Shown piece after piece: positions 1-11,269 of a stretch of DNA of 64,000 bases. The translations under genes were made by a program, and so were the position numbers. Location: positions 44,587,336 through 44,651,335 of the forward strand of contig CM077006.1 of NCBI GenBank assembly GCA_039090855.1. Direction: 5' to 3'. The notes below the pieces were generated by a model that searched no databases, was not told where the DNA came from, and was given only the letters and a program-made list of their open reading frames with translations. The DNA is from Macrothele yani (Eukaryota > Arthropoda > Arachnida > Araneae > Macrothelidae). Every line of letters begins with the position of its first letter. Position 1 is the first letter of the stretch.

Positions 1-1020
1 AGCCCATTGCCATTTCAGGGATTTAACTCTGATCATGATGTCTTCCACTCTTGTCATTTTTCGGATCCACGAGTTCCTCTTCTTATCTCTCCTGGTTACA
101 CCAAGTATGCACCTCTCCATGCTTCTTTGAGTTGTCTGCAGCCTTTGTATGTCTCTTTTAGTTAAAGTCCACGTCTCTGAACCATACGTAAGCACTGGAA
201 GGATGCGTTGATCAAACACTTTTCTTTTAAGACATAATAGCATATTGCTCTTGAAAATTATGCTGTTTCTTCCAAAAGCTCTCCAGGCAAGTTTTGTACG
301 CCGATTAATTTCTTCATCAATGTGACCCTCACTTGATATCTGCTGTCCAAGATAAACGTACGTGTCTGTTATCTCCAGCTTTTCTCCATCAATCGATAAA
401 TCTTCATTTCTTTTAAAAGCATTGTACATCACTTTTGTCTTCTGAAAGTTCATTTTTAATCCCATTTCTTTACTCTTGTCAGCAAGGTCCTGAATCATAC
501 TCTTCAGCTCTGATGGGGTAGTTGCAAAAATGACATCGGCAAAACGAAGGTGGGTTAGATAATCTCCATTAATCTTTATCCCTTTGTTTTCCCAGTTCAG
601 TGATTGAAAGACATTTTCCAATGTGACATTAAAGAGCTTCGGAGATATGGTGTCACCTTATCTCACTCCTTTTCCAATTTTTATGTGTGTTGTATTTTCA
701 AACAGCCGAATCTTTGCACTTCCATTTTCATAGATGTTATTAATAATATTAATGTATGCATCTTCAATACCGCAGGATTTCAGAGCCATTGTAACTGCTG
801 ATGGTTTCACCGAATCAGAGGCTTTTTCATAATCGATGAAAGCCATACACAATGGAAGTTCATATTCCCTAGCTCTTTCAATTAGTTATCTGAGTACATG
901 GATATGATTTATTGTGCTGCAGCCACTCCTGAATCCAGCTTGTTCTCTCGGTTGAGCCATGTCCATTGTTACCTTCAAACGGTGTGAAAGAACTTGGTGA
1001 CATAAACAACAATAAATGCG
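1..1020 (-). pseudogene. RTE-like LINE ORF2 fragment (reverse transcriptase)
   Basis: On the minus strand from about 1020 to the left edge, translation gives a non-LTR reverse transcriptase: QAGFRSG, then AFIDYEKASDSV, GVR-stop-GD, FADVI, KMNFQKTKVMYN, LTYGSETWTLTK and RCILGVTRRDK. It should have copied element RNA at a nicked chromosomal target. This copy is dead. The Q of the RQGD motif is a stop at 658-660, the second Asp of the catalytic FADD is Val near 532, and another stop follows HVLR. It is 5'-truncated near 1020 and continues beyond the window. Closely related fragments of the same family lie at 27.7, 38.8, 43.7 and 46.0 kb. The family is common in arthropods. I call it RTE-like from these C-terminal motifs, and the exact clade is uncertain. 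Confidence 0.8.
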
Positions 1021-3480
1021 TATCGTTGCCCCCAGCGGTTGCCCTGGCTTTTTTAAAGACTTCGCTAAATTCAATTTTATTTCGCCAAATGTAATCTGAA
1101 GTCGCCATATTTTCCCCATCTACATTGGAAATCTAAAAACCGTAAAGTGTTATAATAGTACAAAAACAATAGGCTATATATATTTTTTTAAATTAAGCAG
1201 CAAAATATGTTATAGATCCCGAATGGTAATAGAAGGAATTATAGACACTTGTTTTTAATTTGGAATTTATTGCTACCTATAAAATTTCCAAACAACGAAT
1301 TATTGACAGGATACATTTAAAATGAATTGAAAAATTGGGCATTACATTCATTCTGTAACTAGGTCCTAAAAGTGCCATTTCAATAAAAAAAATATAGATG
1401 TTGTAGAAAAATTGCACTTTATTACCTACAGAACTTTCATCTAATAAATATTTTCATATCAGTCGTGCAATATTGGTTGATGGTTCACATCAAAAGAAAA
1501 GAAATTCACAAATATGATCGCATTTAAAAGATTCTGTATTATTTTTTTAAATATCGTTATCATTGCCGATGCAAAATTTGACATGACGTCCGAGCAAAAA
1601 AAAATTTTTTTTGGAGAGATTGATTTTGCTCGAACGTCCTTAAAAAAGATAATCGCCAAAATTTACGCCAAAGCTTGTTATCCATCACCAAAGCGGTTTT
1701 TTTTTCGCAAATTGCCAAGAATGCAATCAGCCTCCTATATCAACGACCGTTTTTATTCGTGAAAATGCATTGATTACTGCAAAGTCAAGGTTAAGACTTA
1801 TCTGAATTCAAAAATCGAAACTTGTTTTGCATTGCTTAGGCCTAATAGCAAGATGTCGTCGCTCCCTACTACGTCCTGTCCTTCTCCTGTTATGCTCCTC
1901 TTCCTCCCTTGCGGTCAATAACCCCGACTGATGGATGAGCGACTTCTGACCTGCTTACGAAAATCTAAACTACCTTGCTCACCCTAAAAAAAAAAAAATC
2001 AAAAAAGCCTTGGCGATCACCTTATAAGAGGCCATCTTAATGTAAACATTGCTTTTAATTCATGCCCATCGATCATTATGTGTGTGATTTCGTACTATGA
2101 AGGTCATTTATTGTATATATATATATATCGTATCTTTTGTAAAGCCTGTGTTCAGTATATAATTGTATCGTTGTTGCTTTTTGTGTGAAATGATGACATC
2201 TTCGCAAATTAAAATATCTCTGTGACTTGTTGGTGTCTTAGTCACTATTTTCTACAGCGCGCATTTCGAAAATAAGCTACTTATTGATTTTGGTTACCGT
2301 AATTTTCGTGTTAAGAGCCGCACTTGACAAAAAACGTTAGAAATTTCCTCTTGTATGCTATTGTTCTTCAAAAAATGGGTGGGGAAAAAACAACGGCCAG
2401 CTTTCCATATTTGGGGAGAACGAGTTATGATGTTTTGATTTTACGAATTTATGTTTTGTTTACGATCCCATAGTTTCCACGGCATGGATCCCAGTTCTGA
2501 GCGACGCCAGCAGCTCAGAACTGGGTGGGCTATTAGGAGGATGGGGGCCAATTATGATGGGGGCGTAAATTTTGATTTGCTAGGCAGAAATTTTGGCAGA
2601 AACATTCCGTTCATGCGAATTTTACCCGACGCTGATAATATTATCCCCAGTCAAAAAACGTTTTCAGGTGCATACTGTACGTAGTATTTATTCAACGTAT
2701 GTAGTATGGGAACCATGGATACGAATCTTTATGGCAAGTTACTATTTCTTTTCAACTTCAGCTTCCTTATGTCGTTTTTTCTTTTGATGTCATAAGGCTG
2801 CTTACGAATTTTAATTTGTAACCTGACAAGGAATCTCTCTCTCTCTCTCTCAACTGTAATTATAAAAATGACGTGTTTCTACTACTCTCTTAGAAATTCG
2901 CTCAGAGGACTCCTTCCGTTTCCCATAAGTACAAATACTAAATTTAACAAAAAAAATTCATTTTAATATAATTAATTCCTGTGAATTTGAAAAATTCTGG
3001 TACGTTATCCAAGTTGCCCAAAATCTTGGACGGTTGCACCAGCCATATGTTCTAACAGCTTAATATTTTGGGGGGGAGGGGGGTGCAAAAGGGTGAGCTC
3101 AAAGAAAAGATGGGTGGGCTGGTGCTCGTAGCGTCGCGCCTGTTTAAGAGCCGCGCCACCAAAATTCTGTAATCGTTTAGTTACTGATGCTAGAGCTATC
3201 TGAACTACTGGCATATTTTTAATGTCATTTTTTCATAATTTCATTATATTTTATGTAATTTTCAGTAACTTAATGAGTTACTATATAATACCAAATCGAT
3301 GAAAATCTCGAATATTCTTCGCTTTATTATCTTATTTATTTATTTCATTATGAATTCCAACTTGTGAATACCGTTTTCATGGCATTAATTGCAGGTGGTA
3401 TTTTAAGCTGACGAAAAGCTGGCTTGTGCTATCAAACAATATCTGGAAGAAAATAGAGAAATATTAAATATCCATTTCTT
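1021..3480. other. AT-rich stretch without recognisable gene
   Basis: No coding family is recognised. The stretch holds a (TA)n run at 2113-2128, a (TC)n run at 2833-2851, several T- and A-runs, and a perfect hairpin at 2490-2525 listed separately. Short open frames at 1514-1762 and 2451-2684 show no family motif. Confidence 0.6.
2490..2525. repeat. Perfect 13-bp inverted repeat
   Basis: The arms CCCAGTTCTGAGC (2490-2502) and GCTCAGAACTGGG (2513-2525) are exact reverse complements with a 10-nt loop. No T-run follows that would make it a terminator, and no neighbouring gene is seen. It may be the relic of a small inverted-repeat element. Confidence 0.6.
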
Positions 3481-3676
3481 ATAGGTTTTGGTTTTCAAAA
3501 TCGCTTTTATTAACAGAATATGTACAAAGTTACAGAATGGGCTCATATGCCCATTATGAATGAAAGATGATATGTACAGTGAGTAATGGTATTTACAATG
3601 TCTGCTGAAATGTCAGCAATTGACAGAAGAAATGTTCATTTGCAGAGTTAATTGTAACAAGAACACATAAAGTTCT

Positions 3677-3919
3677 GTGAAATGCCAACTGCGGTTTGTG
3701 TGTATCACTATAGGAGAAAAACAATCTTCTAATACTTTGCATAACTTGAACGAAGGCAGAGCTAATCGCAGACGAAATGAAACTTTTGAAGAAACACTAG
3801 CCAGACATATTACTGATGCTCTTGCGCATACTAAACGCCGACAGCAAGAAACTCCTGAACAAATACAAGCTCGACGTAATGTAGCTGCCCCGTGCCATGC
3901 ACTGGCTACTAACTCATAG
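3677..3919 (+). pseudogene. Fragment with ETPEQ-QARR type basic repeat
   Basis: An 80-codon open frame contains RRRNETFEETLARHITDAL followed by KRRQQETPEQIQARRN. Arg/Glu/Gln-rich 'RRxNETPEQxQAR' segments of this kind occur at the N-termini of some transposon-associated helicase-like or uncharacterised arthropod proteins. No catalytic domain is present, the frame stops at 3917-3919, and it abuts the THAP remnant on the other strand. It is probably a scrap of a mobile element, and the identity is weak. Confidence 0.3.
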
Positions 3920-3924
3920 CCGGT

Positions 3925-4727
3925 GCCATGCACCGGCAAGGAGTTAGAAGCGCTGGAGAAGTCAAGCAAAACAAGTGCTTGACTTGTATCTTGTTCATTC
4001 CATTTTGCTGGTCTCTTTTTTGACACAAGAGTTTGAATTTGCACATCAGTGAAACAATGGCCAAGCAAATTTATGATAGCTGGCCACCTTTCACTGTTGC
4101 TGAGCAAATTTCTATTCTGCATTTGCGTTTCATAATATTAATTTCCGTTTTCAGGATTCTTTTCTCGAGGCAAAAGCATCGTTTTACCATTACCAACTGT
4201 TTTCTTACGTTTGATAGTTCTTCCCGTAGTGAATTATTTTCACTCTTCAATTGCATTATATTTTCGTTCAGACATTCGCACTTCTCACATAACGTTGACG
4301 GTATGATAAATGTTGGTCAGGAATGGTGTCACTTTCATTGTGACCTGTAATTTGACGTTTAATTGGAGATAAACTTTCAATTCGATTTAATGCATTTTTT
4401 CTGATCTCTCCGATCTTAAACCGTTCACTTCGAACAAAAGTTTGCTCCTCCATCTGCTAAGGCATATCTTTTGTAGGATCTTTTCTCGGTTTTTTTTCTG
4501 GGAAGCAAGTTCAGCAATTCTTTTCTAAGATCTCGCTCTTACTTCGAGACATCAAAGTGTTCTGAACACATTCGAGCTTTCTTTGCATCGGATACATTCT
4601 TTCGACAGCATTTCGCTACCCATTGCTTTAAGAAATCTCTATCCGATGGGAAAACATGGTATGTAACATCTAACTTCTTTTCCTTTGAACGGTTATTACA
4701 ACAAAGTGCAACAGCGTATCCAGGCAT
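3925..4727 (-). pseudogene. THAP-domain / P-element-like transposase remnant
   Basis: The minus strand from 4727 starts MPGYAVALCCNN and contains VFPSDRDFLKQWVAKC and ARMCSEHF. These show the THAP zinc-finger pattern: an N-terminal Cys pair, Phe-Pro, Trp, then Cys and the final CSEHF with its His. After a frameshift near 4539 it continues as ERDLRKELLN, typical of the region after the finger. A coiled-coil-like stretch (MQLKSENNSLREELSNVRKQ) lies at about 4200-4256. A third frame then gives SKKRPAKWNEQDTSQAL at about 3990-4050, resembling the W-x-EDI-x-AL segment after the coiled coil in P-element/THAP9-type proteins. THAP fingers bind DNA. No RNase H-like catalytic core follows. At least three frame changes make it a pseudogene, although introns could explain part of this. 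Confidence 0.6.
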
Positions 4728-4971
4728 TTTCGAGATAGTTGTACACAGAAAGCAAATGAAGAAAAAAAAAATGAATGAAACGATAAAGCAGGTCTGAAAT
4801 TAACAAAGAAATGCACAGCGAGTATTCAACACTACAGCACAAGCTCTGAATGCTCAAGAGATCGTTTATGGCCACTGTGACGTCACACTCCAGCTCGTAG
4901 GGTGACAGCTCGCCGGCGGCACGGAAACAAAGGCGATTGGACCTACCTCTCCTCTTTCTAAGTACCTTGAT

Positions 4972-5199
4972 TTTTTTTTATTTTTTTTTTGAGTGGAGGT
5001 TTACCGACCACCGTGAGCAACTTAATGGGCTATAAGCAGTCGCCCGTCTTTAATTTAGGGCCACTTTTTCCAGGGAAGGGAGAGAGCCAGTGCCGTTAGA
5101 CAAACACAACATCCATGCCTCACCGGGATTCGAACCCGGACCCCTTTCGGACGAATGATCAGAGGCCAGCGCCTTAGACCACTGCGCCACCGGGGCGGC
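4972..5199 (-). mobile_element. tRNA-derived SINE (family 1)
   Basis: The minus-strand head contains a pol III A box (TGGCGCAGTGG) and B box (GGTTCGAATCC), then the family body (ATGGATGTTGTGTTTGTC, CCCTAAATTAGGGACGGG-type, GTTGCTCACGGTGGTCG) and an A-rich tail. It is flanked by a 12-bp target-site duplication, AAGTACCTTGAT at 4960-4971 and AAGTAGCTTGAT at 5200-5211 (one mismatch). Confidence 0.9.
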
Positions 5200-5396
5200 A
5201 AGTAGCTTGATCCTGTCCCTTGAATTTTACGTAGTTACTTCGGCAAGAGGGATAAAATTAGGACGCCGCTCCGGTGGCGCAGTGGTCTACGCGATAGCCT
5301 CTGATCATTCGTCCGAAAGGGGTCTGGGTTCGAATCTCGTGAGGCATGAATGTTGTGTTTGTCTTACGGCATTGGCTTTCTCCCTTCCCTGGTACC

Positions 5397-5619
5397 TTTT
5401 TTTTTTGTTTTGATTGGAGGTTTAACGACCACCGTGAGCAACTCAATGGGCTATTAGCAGTCGCCCGTCCCTAATTTAGGGTCAATGGTTCCAGGGAAGG
5501 GAGAGAGCCAGTGCCGTAAGACAAACACAACATCCATGCCTCACCGGGATTCGAACCCAGACCCCGTTCGGACGAATGATCAGAGGCCATCGCTTAGACC
5601 ACTGCGCCACCGGGGCGGC
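5397..5619 (-). mobile_element. SINE family 1 nested in the host SINE
   Basis: A full SINE with head at 5619 and poly(A) tail at 5397. It is bounded by an exact 15-bp duplication CCCTTCCCTGGTACC at 5382-5396 and 5620-5634, which is host-SINE sequence. Confidence 0.93.
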
Positions 5620-5661
5620 CCCTTCCCTGGTACCAGTGACTCTAAATTAGAGACGGGCGAC

Positions 5662-5887
5662 GACGCCCCGGTGGCGCAGTGGTCTAAGGCGTTGGCCTCT
5701 GATCATTCGTCCGTAAGGGGTCCGGGTTCGAATCCCGGTCAGGCATGGATGTTGTGTTTGTCTTACGGCACTGGCTCTCTCCCTTCCCTGGAACCAGTGA
5801 CCCTAAATTAGGGACGGGCGACTGCTTATAGCCCATTGAGTTGCTCACGGTGGTCGTTAAACCTCCAATCAAGAAAAAAAAAAAAAA
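5662..5887 (+). mobile_element. Second SINE family 1 copy nested in the host SINE
   Basis: A full SINE with intact A and B boxes and a long A tail. It is bounded by an exact 13-bp duplication AGAGACGGGCGAC at 5649-5661 and 5888-5900, which is host-SINE sequence. It looks young, since its internal promoter matches the family closely. Confidence 0.93.
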
Positions 5888-6181
5888 AGAGACGGGCGAC
5901 AGCTTATAACCCACTGAGTTGCTCACGGTGGTCGTTAAACCTCCAATGAAAAAATATGGACAAAGAATATTTATTGCTAAAGGCATGACAGGTTGGATTA
6001 CGGCTGTTACGGTGATATGTTTAAGTGAAATGGAAATGGAATTTTTTGAGATCCATCAACGCAAAATAAAAGTTAATGAAAATAGAATAAAAAATTAAAG
6101 TATTATTTTCTATTGTAAGTTGACGCATTTTTATTAAATTAAAGCATTTTTTTTTCTAATGTAAGTCTCATTTTAACAAAG

Positions 6182-6290
6182 AAATGAAACGCTTTCGGTG
6201 GGTGGGGGGTAGGCCCTCTTGGCCCCTCTCTAATCTCCTAGCTTGCTATTTCTAAGGGTTGTTTAACACCAGACGTCAGACAACGCTTTC
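6182..6290 (+). repeat. Fragment of a second SINE family
   Basis: AATCTCCTAGCTTGCTATTT and the following TGTTTAACACCAGA match the 3' part of the tRNA-headed SINE at 53.51-53.78 kb. The head is missing here. Confidence 0.5.
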
Positions 6291-6294
6291 TTAA

Positions 6295-7480
6295 AATTCT
6301 GTACACCATTAATTACTTATTTAATTGTTATATTCACTTTTATTCAGCAGTCAGCATTTGGAAAAAGCATTGCAACGTTTTCTTTATTGTGCATATTTCA
6401 TATATTTATTCTGCTTTTGCACAAATGCAACGGCCTAGCAATGTTGACTAAGGCTTAACCTCCTAACAACGGTCACTCTCTCACCCGGTCCGAGCAGTGA
6501 CCGTTTTTCGCAGTTTCACGGTACTTCGAACAAACAACAACAACAACAAAAAAAAAAAAGATATGTTACCTCAATATTACATCGATAATATATTGATGAC
6601 TGCATTTCAGGAAAGTAAAGAGTTGAATGCAACCTCTGACATTAACGACTGTATAGCTAACAAAGAAAGGAATGCAGAATCTGACGTTAAGTGAATTACA
6701 TTAATTAATGTGTTGCATAAATAATGAACTACAGCCTTTTAAATTAATTACAAAAGCATTGCTTTAAAGTGTACGCAGCTTCACACAATAATAATGAATG
6801 TAATACAATCTGGCATCATGTTAACAACTGCTTCGAGCTCCGAGAAAGAAATATGACCTCTGACCCTAAAGAATCAAAACAGAGTTCCTGTTCAGAACGG
6901 TTGCTGAGAAAATCCTAATTTTACTGCCTGTTTAATGTACTTCTTTCTTTTTTTCTTTTTTTTTCAAACCAAAGACGTGCTCTCAATTGTTCTGTGTTTA
7001 GTATTGTTCGCTCTTCTTCCACTCTTTCTTGTTCAGATGGCGTCCTAAATTCTGTATTATAAAAAAACCTTAGAGCTGTAAGCTGCAACAACGGAAGTTC
7101 GATTTCTGACTGAGTTGCTGCATGGAATATAAAAATATTTCCTCGTTAAAGGGGCTATTTCTTCTTTCCAACGATCACATGCGAAGACAGAGTGGAAGTT
7201 CCAATGCTGTGTAGCCGAGGATGACATGCGACAGAGAGACCAGCGGAGTGTTGAACATACATATCAGAATTGGAAGTCAAGGTTATCTAGGACTGCGAAT
7301 TTATAATAAACCAGTAGTAAATTGACCTTATTTTGCGTCACAACTCGTCCTCTCCACAGCTATAGCTCCAATATTCCTCTCTTTTAGCTCGATTTAAAAT
7401 GAAAAAAGAAGCGCCAAAACATTTCGGAAAAGAATTCTGCATCCCATTCACTAAGTAAAAATATCTTTGAACTGGTTTTT
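6295..7480. other. Stretch without recognised gene
   Basis: Mixed AT-rich sequence with an (AAC)n-like run and A-run near 6530-6560. A 65-codon open frame at 6497-6694 shows no family motif. Nothing further can be supported. Confidence 0.5.
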
Positions 7481-9170
7481 AGCACGTCTTTTGTGAAAAA
7501 AGATCTTGTTTATGTTATCGGTTTGTCCGTCCGTCTGTAGACACCATATCTCCGCAACTATTTATTAGTCCGATTTGAAAAATCCTTTTTGCATTGGGAA
7601 GCTTGAAATGTGCGAATGATGATCCTCTATTTGTTTTTTGTTTTTTTACGATGTATAATTTCGCCGCTACAGGGCGTAAATGCAGCTGATGTCGAATTCA
7701 AAATACATTTTATTCCATATATTTGCTTCTAAACATCCGATTGAAATTTTTTTGTTATCTTTCGATTCCATTTATGTCGAAGAGTATTTTAGGTATAGTT
7801 ACTTTTTCAAGTTACGCATAGATTTTCCGCTAGGGGGCGTAAAAGTAAATTAGGTTTTCCCCGATATCTCTTCTTCTAAAACTCCGATTTGAAATTTTTT
7901 TTGTTCAGCGGCTACAGCTCTTAATGGAAACTCTTTTTCATATAATATCTTAATTTTTGGTAGAGAATACTTTGGCCACCAGGGGGCGTAAGTGTTAATT
8001 TTTGCTTCTGATGTATTTGCCAAAACATCTGAGCTTCTAAAATCTCGATTGAAAAAATTCGTTCGTGCGCCAATACCATTCACGTCGGCAAACCTTTTTA
8101 GAATTATCTCTTCTTCAAATATTGCATGCTTTCTCCTCCAGGGGCGTTGATGTATATCTTATTTTTGTCAATATCTCTGCTTCTAATGGTCCGATTGGAA
8201 AAATTCTTTCTTTATTTGATAGAGTTCCGGGTGTGACATTTTTTCCATATAATTTCGAACTTTAATTTCCGTGTAAATTATAGACTTTCCGCTAGGGGGC
8301 GCAAAGGTAAATTGCGTTTTACCCGGTATCTCTGCTTCTAAAACTCCTATTTGAAATATTCTTTCTGAACCGGACACAGCTCCTGATGGGAAATCCTTTG
8401 CATATAAATCCTAATTTTTGGTAAAAAATGGTTTGGCCACCAGGGGGCGTAAGCCTTAATTTCCGCTTCTGATGTATTTGCAGCAAAATTTGAGCGTCTA
8501 AAATCTCGTTTGAAAAAATTCGTTTGTGGACCGATATTACTCACGTCGACAAACCATTTAGGAATATTTTCTTCTTAAGATAATGAATGGTTTCTACGCC
8601 AGGGGGAGTAGATGTATATCTTATTTTTGTAAATATCTCTACTTCTAGGATTCGAATTTGAAAAATTCTTTCTTTGTTGCATAGTGTTTCCGATGCGAAA
8701 TGTTTTTCATATAAATTCAAAATTTGCAAGTAAATCACAGACTTTCCGCTAGGGGGCACAAAGGTAAATTGCGTTTTCCCCGATATTTTTGTTTCTAAAA
8801 CTCCGATTTGAAAAAATTTCCTGTATGGCATACAGCTCCTGATGGGATATGTTTTTCATATTACTCCTAATAGTTGGTAAAGAATGGTTTGGCCACCAGA
8901 GGGCATAAGTGTCGACTAAAAATTTTATTTCTTGGACTGATACCTCTCACATCGAAAAACCGTTTGAGAATACTTTCTCCTTAAAATAATGCATAGTTTT
9001 ACCGCTAGGGGGCGTAGATTCATGTCTTATATTTGCCTATATCTCTGTTTCGAAGAGTCCGATTTGAAAAATACTTTCTTTGTTGGAAAGCGTTTCCGCT
9101 GCGAAATGTTTCTCATATAAATCCAAATTTTTCTTAACTCATAAGTCTGCAACCAGAAGGTGTAAGTTCA
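7480..9170 (+). repeat. Array of ~153-bp monomers with CTCF-like motifs
   Basis: The array opens with a TCCGTCCGTCTG... module (7527-7560), also present inverted at 29.93-30.05 kb. About eleven related monomers follow, each with a phrase like ATATCTCTGCTTCTAAAA, then TCCGATTTGAAAAATTC, then a G-rich core. Cores lie at 7664, 7827, 7974, 8134, 8289, 8435, 8595, 8746, 8891, 9002 and 9149. Three monomer types alternate, so the same type recurs about every 457 bp (7827, 8289, 8746 all CCGCTAGGGGGC; 7974, 8435, 8891 all GGCCACCAG). Short minus-strand open frames here are by-products of the repeat. Confidence 0.85.
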
Positions 9171-9462
9171 CGATTCCGCTTACAGAAATATCTGCTGGAT
9201 TAAAAACCGATTGAAAAACTTCTTTCTTCGGGCAGATACTATTGTTTTCCATACCGGCTCCATTGATTTTGAATAGCTTTGATAAATTTAATTCCGGTCA
9301 GAACGGATTAAAAAGACGAGCTCATTACACCCGAAAAGTCGTTGTCATCTTTCTTGTTTTTATTGGTTTTCCCAAAATTGCATTTCTATCCGACCGGGTT
9401 CGTAAAAAATAAAAAATAAAACTATTTGTTTTTCGTTCGGGCGCTGAAAATCACCCAACTGC

Positions 9463-9497
9463 AAAAAAAAAAAAAAAAAATTTTTTTTTTTTTTTTT
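9463..9497. repeat. A18-T17 palindromic run
   Basis: Eighteen A are followed directly by seventeen T, a perfect foldback. It may be two retroposon tails joined head-to-head or a polymerase/assembly effect. Confidence 0.7.
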
Positions 9498-9579
9498 CAC
9501 AGACAGAAAGCTTCCCTTACGAAGCTTAAAGTCATGAAAAAATTAATGCTGATGTCTGATTAATAAAATTTTACTAACG

Positions 9580-9740
9580 ACAAAATCATCTTTGTGTTAT
9601 ATAAGTAGGTTCATCAATAAGTAACTTCCGATTACCTTTAGCTGCGGATTTGGGATATGTAAATCTGTACCTCACAATGTCATTACGCTCTCCTGACTAA
9701 AAAGCGCTGTTCGGCGTAGGAGTTTGAATAAAAAGGCAAA
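9580..9740 (+). repeat. Left copy of a diverged repeat flanking the LINE/SINE block
   Basis: TTCCGATTACCTTTAGCTGC, GGATTTGGGATATGTAAA, CTCCTGACTAAAAAGCGC and AGGAGTTTGAATAAAAA are matched in order, with substitutions, by 24068-24205 to the right of the SINE. A further partial copy lies near 24260. Confidence 0.55.
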
Positions 9741-9748
9741 GACGTATT

Positions 9749-9914
9749 TTCTTTTTGATTGGAGGTTTAACGAGCACCGTGAGCAACTCAGTGGGCTATA
9801 TAAGCCCGTCCCTAATTTAGGGTCACTGGTACCAGGGAAGGGTGCCGTTAGACAAACACAACATCCATGCCTCAGCGGGATTCGAACCTGGACTCCTTTC
9901 GGACGAATGATCAG
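9749..9914 (-). mobile_element. SINE family 1, 3' part (split by the LINE pair)
   Basis: The 3' part of a family-1 SINE ends in the anticodon-arm region of its tRNA-like head at 9914. The rest of the head resumes at 24022-24059. The SINE duplication GACGTATT lies at 9741-9748 and again at 24060-24067, so one SINE was later opened by 14 kb of LINE sequence. Confidence 0.9.
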
Positions 9915-11269
9915 AACTTCAAAAGAGCATTTATTTACAAAAAAAAAAAAAAAACATACAAACACAAATTTTCACCGGGAAAAAAATTGCACAATAACTC
10001 ACCGGCAACGACAATAACAACACACAATCAATATCGCAATAAACAGAGAGTACTCCACAGGAAGAAGCAGACGACATCAGAGCAAGTTGAAGAATAACAC
10101 ACGGCAAGATAAAAAGAAAACAGTTGCACAACAAACAATACATACAGGACAGACCACTAATGAAGCAAGGCGGTAAAGAAAAGTCAGCCGAGTTTGTCAA
10201 AACTGTCAAGGGAAAAAAAACACACACACGGTCCGACAACAAGCTGCAGCCGGAAAAAAAACAACACCTGGTAGTTCGGAGAAATGCGTTGACAAATGGC
10301 TGTAAGCCGACGAACAACAAAAATTTACATTCAAAGCGTATCTCGGTCACTAAGACCGACAGCAACACAGAGAAAAAAACAACCACTAGAAACTAACACC
10401 CCGTACCATTAACACAACACACAAAGCACAATATTCAAATAACACCAAGAAATTAACACACAATGCACAATACACAAATAGCACCATGAACACAATAAAG
10501 AATGCACAATACACAAATAACACCATGAAAACTTTGTGAAAAAGAACACAGGGGTTAAACTTGCAGACAAGCATCACCACCAAATAAATTCGGGTCGAAA
10601 CAGTGAATTCGCACTGTATGCACAGCACTAACCACAAAAATAAACACCGATTACACAAGACAAAACCAAGAAACACGTCGGTAAGGTTCAGAACCAACAC
10701 ACAAAAAAAAACCCTCGGTACCACGCGCCAGCAGTACCCGTTCAGCAAGAAAAAAAAATTAAAACAAAAAAATAAAAACAACCACAACATTAAACACAAA
10801 ACCGTGCGACAGTAAACTGTGTGAAACCGACGAGTAATAAATATAAAATAGGTGAACGACACCAAAAGCAAACTAGAAAAAAAGCCGACACTTGAGCAAC
10901 AAAAAACAAAACAAAAACACATCAGACAATGTGCATGCCACAGCAAAAATGCAATCAACATCAACAAAACAACATAAAACACCTTGGTAACAGTAAACAA
11001 TAAACAGAAAATACCAAAACGCTTAGCCGGCACACAAAAAAGTTTGTCGACCAACGGCTTGAGGCCGACGGAAAAAAAAATAAAAGAAAAAGTCAGTAAA
11101 CGCTACCGACAACAAATTAACGGGAATGTGTGTGCACGGAAAGCAACAAGAAGATAAACTAAAGGAGACACTAACCCACTGACACAGATCTACGGTATGT
11201 ACAAAAATTATGCACTAAACAAGAAAACACCAATCAAAAAAAAATAAATATAAATATAATAAACTCTGG

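Larger units (their letters stand above)
5265..5954 (+). mobile_element. SINE family 1, split by two later SINE insertions
   Basis: The host SINE is read in three pieces: 5265-5396 (head, A and B boxes), 5620-5661 (mid body) and 5888-5954 (3' part, ending CCTCCAATGAAAAAA). The first gap is a minus-strand SINE and the second a plus-strand SINE, each with its own target-site duplication, so this copy is the oldest of the three. Confidence 0.9.

Noticed and set aside
5690..5745. tRNA genes at SINE heads (also 5.1, 40.7, 48.7 and 49.8 kb)
   Set aside because: The A and B boxes are good but the acceptor and anticodon stems do not pair. Each is followed by the same SINE body and A tail, several with target duplications.
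7850..8831. Protein family with repeated PPSGKS/APWWP segments (minus)
   Set aside because: Several short frames in different phases arise from the ~153-bp monomers, with no start or continuity across units.
9931..10386. 151-codon open frame (minus)
   Set aside because: Same LINE 3' region. The counterpart in copy B is split and there is no family motif.
10386..11054. 222-codon very hydrophobic open frame (minus)
   Set aside because: It lies in the U/G-rich 3' region of LINE copy A. In copy B the frame is broken, and it contains short tandem repeats. A hydrophobic frame is expected from the base composition.
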